Positions 7,266-11,669 of a stretch of DNA of 14,411 nt are shown piece by piece (within the stretch, counting starts at the first letter, position 1; each line of letters begins with the position of its first letter). The notes below the pieces were generated by a model. It worked only from the letters and a program-made list of their open reading frames with translations. It did not search any database and was not told the DNA's origin. The position numbers and the translations under genes are program-made. The stretch is taken from the NCBI GenBank assembly GCA_946549475.1, contig CAMNQO010000023.1, positions 1 to 14,411 of the forward strand, in the 5' to 3' direction. This DNA is from an uncultured Bacteroidales bacterium. Its GTDB lineage: Bacteria > Bacteroidota > Bacteroidia > Bacteroidales > UBA932.

Positions 7266-7873
7266 CGCCCGTTGTAGCGGCTTTCAACGACGCTCCAGTC
7301 GATAATCTGCCAGAGGGCGCTCAGGTGGGCGGCCCTGCGATTCTGGTAATCCAGATAGTAAGCGTGCTCCCAGACATCAAAGGTCAGCAGGGGCGTGCGT
7401 GCATGGCGGACGGGATTGCCGGCACCCGCTTCCTGCGTAATGGCCAGACGGCCGTCTTTATCGGCGGAGAGCCAGACCCAGCCGGAGCCGAAGAGCGCGG
7501 TCCCTTGCTGCTGGAAAGTCTGTTTGAATTTCTCGAAACTGCCCCATTCCCGCACGATGGCATCGGCCAGGGGACCGTGGGGCTCGTTGACTTCCGGAGC
7601 GGACGGACAGGCACGCAGTTGCGTGAAGTACAGACTGTGGTTGAGCACCTGGCCGGCGTTGTTGAAAATGCCGCCTTCCGCCTTGCGTACGATTTCTTCC
7701 AGGGGGAGATTTTCCAGGCCGCTGCCGGGCAGGGCGGCATTGAGGTTGTCCAGATAGGCCCGGAGGTGTTTCCCGTAGTGGAAATCGAGGGTGGTTTCAC
7801 TGATGACTGGCGCCAGGGCACTCTTGGCGTAAGGCAGGGGAACTGCCTGAAATTGACCGTTGATCGCTTCCAT
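7262..7873 (-). CDS. sodB: Superoxide dismutase, Fe/Mn family (Fe-type or cambialistic)
   Basis: This cytosolic enzyme dismutates superoxide to H2O2 and O2. The four metal ligands are His32 (FHYGKH), His79 (VLNHS), Asp166 and His170 (DVWEHAYY), matching E. coli SodB His26, His73, Asp156 and His160. Gln75 in AGQVLNH occupies the place of the active-site glutamine of Fe-SOD, while Mn-SODs have Gly there, so Fe or dual-metal use is inferred. The length (203 residues) is normal and there is no signal peptide. The gene begins 21 bases after the stop of the 115-residue protein gene and no separate promoter is evident in that gap, so it may be read from the tRNA promoter upstream. It converges on mscS with a 4-base overlap. 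Confidence 0.95.
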   Translation of the reverse strand: MEAINGQFQAVPLPYAKSALAPVISETTLDFHYGKHLRAYLDNLNAALPGSGLENLPLEEIVRKAEGGIFNNAGQVLNHSLYFTQLRACPSAPEVNEPHGPLADAIVREWGSFEKFKQTFQQQGTALFGSGWVWLSADKDGRLAITQEAGAGNPVRHARTPLLTFDVWEHAYYLDYQNRRAAHLSALWQIIDWSVVESRYNGR

Positions 7874-7894
7874 GGTGTTATGATTAGGGGGTGA

Positions 7895-8242
7895 TTAACT
7901 CAAGTCGTGACGCTTGTTGCGAGGCAGGAAATTGAGGATGTCATCGATGGTGAACCGCTCCTGTTCTCCTTGCGCCTTCTCTTCCTCGGGGGTGCCCAGC
8001 ACTTCGTCAATCATTTCATACGCATCCTTCAAAAGGTCGCACAGATGCTGGATCCGTTCTTTCTCCCGGCCTTCGGGCATCGCATCGATTTTCTCGTCCG
8101 GAGGCAGTTGACCGTCAATCTCGGCGAGGTCTTTTTCGATATTGCACACCATCTCCTCTATCAAACGCATCTGTTCGATAATCACTTTGAGGTCCGCGAT
8201 GTGCTCGTGTACCCGGGCGACTTTTTTGTTGTAATTCCTCAT
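7895..8242 (-). CDS. Unknown 115-residue charged helical protein downstream of tRNA-Arg
   Basis: I do not recognise a family. The protein is soluble, acidic and rich in Glu, Asp, Lys and Ile/Leu heptad-like spacing: residues 5-45 and 57-82 are likely helices or coiled coil, separated by a Pro/Gly-containing break (GQLPPDE, MPEG). The tail (RFTIDDILNFLPRNKR) could be a short helix used for binding. There are two Cys (33, 68), no membrane segment and no signal peptide. Codon use (GC-rich third positions, Glu GAG/GAA, Ile ATC) matches neighbouring genes, which supports it being real. Its ATG lies only 6 bases after the tRNA 3' end, and sodB follows after 21 bases. That order suggests tRNA-protein-SOD co-transcription. 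Confidence 0.75.
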   Translation of the reverse strand: MRNYNKKVARVHEHIADLKVIIEQMRLIEEMVCNIEKDLAEIDGQLPPDEKIDAMPEGREKERIQHLCDLLKDAYEMIDEVLGTPEEEKAQGEQERFTIDDILNFLPRNKRHDLS

Positions 8243-8248
8243 GCTTTG

Positions 8249-8320
8249 TACCCCCTAGGCGAATCGAACGCCTATCGTAGGAACCGGAATCCCAAATTTT
8301 ATCCATTAAACTAAGGGGGC
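8249..8320 (-). tRNA. tRNA-Arg, anticodon CCG
   Basis: On the minus strand a full cloverleaf folds. The acceptor stem GCCCCCT pairs with AGGGGGT (first pair G-U). The D arm is GTTT/AAAT with a GG-containing loop, and the anticodon stem TGGGA/TCCTA encloses TTCCGGT with anticodon CCG, which reads the Arg codon CGG. The variable loop has 4 bases, and the T arm AGGCG/CGCCT encloses TTCGATT. The length is 72 bases with discriminator A. The next bases are CA, so the CCA end is not encoded and must be added by tRNA nucleotidyltransferase. A strong promoter lies just upstream and a protein gene 6 bases downstream. Confidence 0.95.
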
Positions 8321-8331
8321 GTTGGCGGATG

Positions 8332-8363
8332 CAAAGATATAAAAAATCGGAAATATCTGCAAA
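8332..8363 (-). promoter_or_regulatory. Strong Bacteroidota promoter for tRNA-Arg (and probably downstream genes)
   Basis: On the minus strand a TTTG -33 box (8363-8360), a 20-base spacer and a perfect TATCTTTG -7 element (8339-8332) precede the tRNA 5' end at 8320 by 11 bases. The expected start point is around 8325-8327. This is the best promoter match in the window. It sits in the 50-base gap between the end of the metallo-hydrolase gene and the tRNA, so transcription from the tamB operon may also run into it. Confidence 0.8.
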
Positions 8364-8370
8364 AGATTTA

Positions 8371-9243
8371 TCATACTTCTATCCGCAGGCCGTCGTAGGC
8401 GACGCGGATGCCCTGGGCCCGGAGTTCCGCATCCAGTGCGGCGTGACGGGGAAGCATGTGGGAAAGATGGGTGAGATAAGACTGGGGGGCGCCGACGCGG
8501 TGGAAAAATCCGATGGCTTCGTCCAGGGAAAAATGGGAGATATGGGGGCCGCGTTTGACGCAATTGACGGTGACGACCTGGACGCCTTTGAGTTTTTCAA
8601 GTTCCGTGTCGTCGATTGAAGCCAGATCCGTCATGTAGGCGACGGGGCCGAAGCGATAGCCCATGACAGACAACTTGCCGATGCGGTCGTGCCAGCCCCG
8701 TACGGGAATGACCGTGGCCGTTTCCGGATGCGCCGCCTTCGCGCACGCATCCGCAGGGGGGCGATAATAGCCCCGGCCGCTCTCCCAGTGCAGACAATCT
8801 TCCAGTGCGTTGGAATGGAGGGTGAAGGGGACGCCCGGGACAATCGGATGAACCTGCCATTCCGGTGCGCCCGGATAACGGGGCTCGGCAAAGGCGTAGG
8901 CATATTCGCGGCGGAGCGAACTTTCCACATACGCCTCGCAATAGATATTGACGGGATGTCCCTCAAGCAGGTTGAACGAACGCACATCGTCCAATCCGCC
9001 CGTGTGGTCTTTGTGGGCATGGGTCAGGAGGATGGCGTCCAGATGGCGCACATCTTCCCGCAGCATCTGCTGGCGGAAATCCGGGCCGGCATCGACCAGG
9101 ATGCTCAGGCCCTGGTATTGGATCAGCGCGCTCGAACGCAGGCGCTTGTCCCTCGGATCCGGAGATTGGCAGACTTCGCACTGGCAGCCGATCATCGGAA
9201 TGCCTTGCGAGGTCCCCGTTCCCAAAAATGTAATGCTTGTCAT
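8371..9243 (-). CDS. MBL-fold metallo-hydrolase, PhnP-like
   Basis: A 290-residue cytosolic metallo-beta-lactamase-fold hydrolase. It opens with the family start FLGTGTSQGIPMIGC and carries Cys20-x-Cys22-x2-Cys25, which in PhnP binds a structural zinc, then DKRLRSSALI. The metal-binding motif is HAHKDH (His75, His77, Asp79, His80). Later ligand candidates are His185, Asp206 (YMTDLAS) and the His-rich end THLSHMLPRH (259-267). PhnP is a cyclic phosphodiesterase; the substrate of the Bacteroidota relatives is not known to me. About 35 extra residues (roughly 143-177) appear as an insertion compared with the usual 250-255. The ATG at 9243 overlaps the mtaB stop as ATGA, indicating translational coupling. 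The frame stays open upstream, but that part is antisense to the true mtaB frame and lacks the motifs. Confidence 0.88.
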   Translation of the reverse strand: MTSITFLGTGTSQGIPMIGCQCEVCQSPDPRDKRLRSSALIQYQGLSILVDAGPDFRQQMLREDVRHLDAILLTHAHKDHTGGLDDVRSFNLLEGHPVNIYCEAYVESSLRREYAYAFAEPRYPGAPEWQVHPIVPGVPFTLHSNALEDCLHWESGRGYYRPPADACAKAAHPETATVIPVRGWHDRIGKLSVMGYRFGPVAYMTDLASIDDTELEKLKGVQVVTVNCVKRGPHISHFSLDEAIGFFHRVGAPQSYLTHLSHMLPRHAALDAELRAQGIRVAYDGLRIEV

Positions 9244-10547
9244 AGTGATTCTTCTTCTTCCGTGCAGAGCATGGCCGTGTCCAGACGCAGGCGGACCGGT
9301 TGTCCCACCTTGGCCACGTCGTAGGGCAGCCTGACTTTCACATAATTGCGGGTGTACCCGTACATATAGCCCTGTTTGTCCGAAGACTCGAACAGGGCTT
9401 CTTCTTCCCGCCCCGCCTGGGCGAGTATGAACTCCTTGTGCAGCCGGCGGCACAGCGCTTCCATTTTCTGGAAACGGGCGGTCTTGACGGAGTCCTGTAC
9501 CTGGTTTTTCATCCGTGCGGCGGGCGTTCCCGGACGCCTGGAGTAGGGGAAAATATGGATGAAGGCTGGGCGTATCTCCTCTTCGAGGAAACGCAGGCCC
9601 GCTTCGAAGTCCGCGTCGCTTTCGCCGGGAAATCCGACGATGACATCGATGCCCAGAAAGACCCCGGTCCCCATCTTTTCCCGGATGTAGGCAATCTTGC
9701 GCCGGAAATCCGCCGTGCGGTAACGCCTTCCCATCGCCTCCAGGATGGCGTCGCAACCGCTCTGGAGGGGGATGTGGAAGTGGGGCAGGAATTTGCGGGA
9801 GCAGCCGGCGATCCAGTCGATGATCTCTTCGGTGAGCAGGTTGGGCTCGATGGACGAGATGCGGTAACGCTCGATGCCTTCCACTTCTTCCAACGCTTTC
9901 AGCAGATCCAGAAAACTTTCCCCGGTACTTTTGCCGAAATCGCCCGTGTTGACGCCGGTGATGACGAGTTCGCGGGTGCCGCCGGCGGCAATTGTCCGGG
10001 CAAGGCCGACGAGTTCGCGGATGGGCGCGTTGCGGCTTTCTCCCCGGGCGTAAGGGACGGTGCAGTAGTGGCATTTGTAGTCGCAGCCGTCCTGCACTTT
10101 GAGGAAACTGCGCGTACGCTCCGTGCCGGAATAGGCCGCGAACATGGGGCGGCCGGCTTCCTGTTCTGCCGGACAGAGCGCCGGAGCGGCGGCTGCCCGG
10201 GGACCGCTGAACCATGCCGCTATCTGCGGGGCGACCTGGGCTTTTTCGTCGGCGGAAAAAACGCGGACGACGCCTTCCAGGGCCTCAAACTCCGCCCGGC
10301 GCAACTGGGCGCTGCAACCGGCGACGAAAATGGGGGCGGCAGGGGAGAGCCGGTGCAGTTTGCGGACCAGATTGCGCCCTTTCTTGTCCGAATGTTCCGT
10401 GACGGAACAGGTATTGACCAAATAGGCCGCCGCCTGGCCGCCGTTCCAGGAGACGGTCTCGAAACCGGCGCGGGACAGCAGCCGTTCGTAGGTGGATGTC
10501 TCGGCATAATTGAGTTTGCAGCCGAGGGTGAGATAGGCAATCTTCAT
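9240..10547 (-). CDS. mtaB: tRNA t6A37 methylthiotransferase MtaB
   Basis: MtaB is a radical-SAM enzyme that turns t6A at position 37 of ANN-decoding tRNAs into ms2t6A. The 435-residue protein starts with the MTTase N-terminal domain, which holds the auxiliary cluster cysteines Cys10 (TLGCKLN), Cys47 (NTCSVT) and Cys78 (VAGCSA). The radical-SAM cluster is Cys155-x3-Cys159-x2-Cys162 in DGCDYKCHYC, followed by PYARGESRN and VITGVNTGDFG. A TRAM-like RNA-binding segment lies at the end (about 375-428). MKIAYLTLGCKLNYAE is a typical MtaB start, so ATG 10547 was chosen; the frame extends upstream without homology and overlaps folB. folB ends 4 bases before it and its stop overlaps the metallo-hydrolase start. 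Confidence 0.93.
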   Translation of the reverse strand: MKIAYLTLGCKLNYAETSTYERLLSRAGFETVSWNGGQAAAYLVNTCSVTEHSDKKGRNLVRKLHRLSPAAPIFVAGCSAQLRRAEFEALEGVVRVFSADEKAQVAPQIAAWFSGPRAAAAPALCPAEQEAGRPMFAAYSGTERTRSFLKVQDGCDYKCHYCTVPYARGESRNAPIRELVGLARTIAAGGTRELVITGVNTGDFGKSTGESFLDLLKALEEVEGIERYRISSIEPNLLTEEIIDWIAGCSRKFLPHFHIPLQSGCDAILEAMGRRYRTADFRRKIAYIREKMGTGVFLGIDVIVGFPGESDADFEAGLRFLEEEIRPAFIHIFPYSRRPGTPAARMKNQVQDSVKTARFQKMEALCRRLHKEFILAQAGREEEALFESSDKQGYMYGYTRNYVKVRLPYDVAKVGQPVRLRLDTAMLCTEEEESL

Positions 10548-10551
10548 CGCA

Positions 10552-10959
10552 TTATCCTTTGAGTCTGACCATGGATGCCTCGCAGGAGGGCAGGCTTTCC
10601 GTTGCGCCGGCGTTTCCGCAGGCGGAAATCCCCTCCAGGGGAGGCTGGCATTTGCGCACGCATACTTCGGCCTCCAGGACGCCGGGCACGGCGCGTACCT
10701 CGGCGAGGATTTTTCCGGCCACGGTCTCGATGAGGTTGCGGGGGATGGCCATCTGCTCCGAGACGATGCGATAAAGCGCCTGTACATCTACGGTGTCTTC
10801 CAGCGCGTCGCTTTCCAGGGCCTTGCGCATGTCCGTGCGCACCCAAAGGTCCACCCGGAATGTCGTCCCTTCCCGGCGTTCGCGCTCGAAACAGCCGTGG
10901 AAGGCATGGAAATACATGCCTTCCAGCGCCAATATCCCCTCCCGGGATGACGGGGACAA
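10552..10959 (-). CDS. folB: Dihydroneopterin aldolase, missing the conserved Tyr
   Basis: FolB cleaves 7,8-dihydroneopterin to 6-hydroxymethyl-dihydropterin and glycolaldehyde in folate synthesis. The core runs ILALEGMYFHAFHG, REGTTFRVDLWV, DTVDVQALY, LIETVAGKI and VRKCQPP. From TTG 10959 (135 residues), Glu27, Glu78 and Lys103 match S. aureus Glu22, Glu74 and Lys100, but the position of Tyr54 is Val59. The tail after KCQPP is about 30 residues with two Cys and resembles the family poorly. Start choice is uncertain: ATG 11025 (157 residues) overlaps the upstream gene by 61 bases; TTG 10932 has GGAGG upstream but cuts the first strand; ATG 10917 removes it. TTG 10959 keeps the strand and leaves a 5-base gap. 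It is in the tamB-mtaB operon. Confidence 0.83.
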   Translation of the reverse strand: MSPSSREGILALEGMYFHAFHGCFERERREGTTFRVDLWVRTDMRKALESDALEDTVDVQALYRIVSEQMAIPRNLIETVAGKILAEVRAVPGVLEAEVCVRKCQPPLEGISACGNAGATESLPSCEASMVRLKG

Positions 10960-10964
10960 TCCGG

Positions 10965-11669
10965 CTAAGCCAGCAGCAGAAACACGCAGGGGCGCTTGCC
11001 GATGTTGGTTTTTTCTTTCTTCCATTCTCCAATCGTACGGGTTGATATGTACTGGTCCGGGCAGGTGATGTCGATGGCCAGGCAGAGCCGGGTCGTGTCT
11101 GCGCAGGTGGCGAGCAGGTCGGAGAGCATCGCATCGTTGCGATAGGGCGTCTCGATGAAGATCTGCGTCTGGTCTGCACGAAGCGATTGTTTTTCCAATG
11201 CCCGCAAGGCTTGCCGCCGTCCGTCGCTTTTGGCGGGCAGGTAGCCGTTGAAGGCAAAACTCTGTCCGTTGAGGCCGCTGGCCATCAGGGCGAGCATCAG
11301 GGAAGAGGGACCGACAAAAGGTCTCACTTCGATGCCGTTTCTGTGGCAGAGCGCCACCAGGTCGGCGCCCGGGTCGGCAACGGCGGGCAGGCCTGCCTCC
11401 GAGATGAGTCCGACATCGCAGCCGTCCTCAAAGAGTGTCAGGTAACTTTCTACGGTCTGGGGTGCGGTATGTTCGTTGAGCGGATAAAATTCCAACTCCT
11501 CCACATGCCCGCGCAGTCCGGCCTTCGAGAGAAAGCGCCGCACCGTGCGCTCCTCCTCCACGACATAGCGGCGGAGGTGGCCGATGGCTTCCAGCACGGA
11601 GCGGGGCATCACCGCTTCGACGGGGCCGTCTCCCAGCGGCGAGGGGATCAGATAGAGTTTGCCTTTCAT
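10965..11669 (-). CDS. RsmI-like SAM-dependent methyltransferase (tetrapyrrole-methylase fold), short form
   Basis: A 234-residue cytosolic methyltransferase related to RsmI, which 2'-O-methylates C1402 of 16S rRNA. It shares the N-terminal LYLIPSPLGDG, a hallmark loop VGLISEAGLPAVADPG (86-101, SDAGTP-like in RsmI), VGPSSLMLALMASGL and IETPYRND. It is about 50 residues shorter than RsmI, lacks the C-terminal domain and has no typical HN motif region. This fits the short paralogue found in Bacteroidota beside a full RsmI, so I leave the symbol empty; the target is unproven. The ATG at 11669 overlaps the tamB stop as ATGA, and folB follows at once. Confidence 0.85.
   Translation of the reverse strand: MKGKLYLIPSPLGDGPVEAVMPRSVLEAIGHLRRYVVEEERTVRRFLSKAGLRGHVEELEFYPLNEHTAPQTVESYLTLFEDGCDVGLISEAGLPAVADPGADLVALCHRNGIEVRPFVGPSSLMLALMASGLNGQSFAFNGYLPAKSDGRRQALRALEKQSLRADQTQIFIETPYRNDAMLSDLLATCADTTRLCLAIDITCPDQYISTRTIGEWKKEKTNIGKRPCVFLLLA

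Noticed and set aside
7139..8314. Plus-strand open frames opposite sodB and the 115-residue gene
   Set aside because: They are antisense to SOD with all four metal ligands and to a gene with native codon use, and the second also crosses the tRNA.
9244..10215. Apparent N-terminal extension giving a 614-residue metallo-hydrolase
   Set aside because: The extension is low-complexity Arg/Pro/Gly-rich text in a shadow frame of mtaB; the family start FLGTGTSQG lies just after ATG 9243, which forms an ATGA overlap with the mtaB stop.
10548..10787. Apparent N-terminal extension of mtaB by 80 residues
   Set aside because: It overlaps folB in another frame, shows no homology, and MtaB proteins start at MKIAYLTLGC-like sequence.
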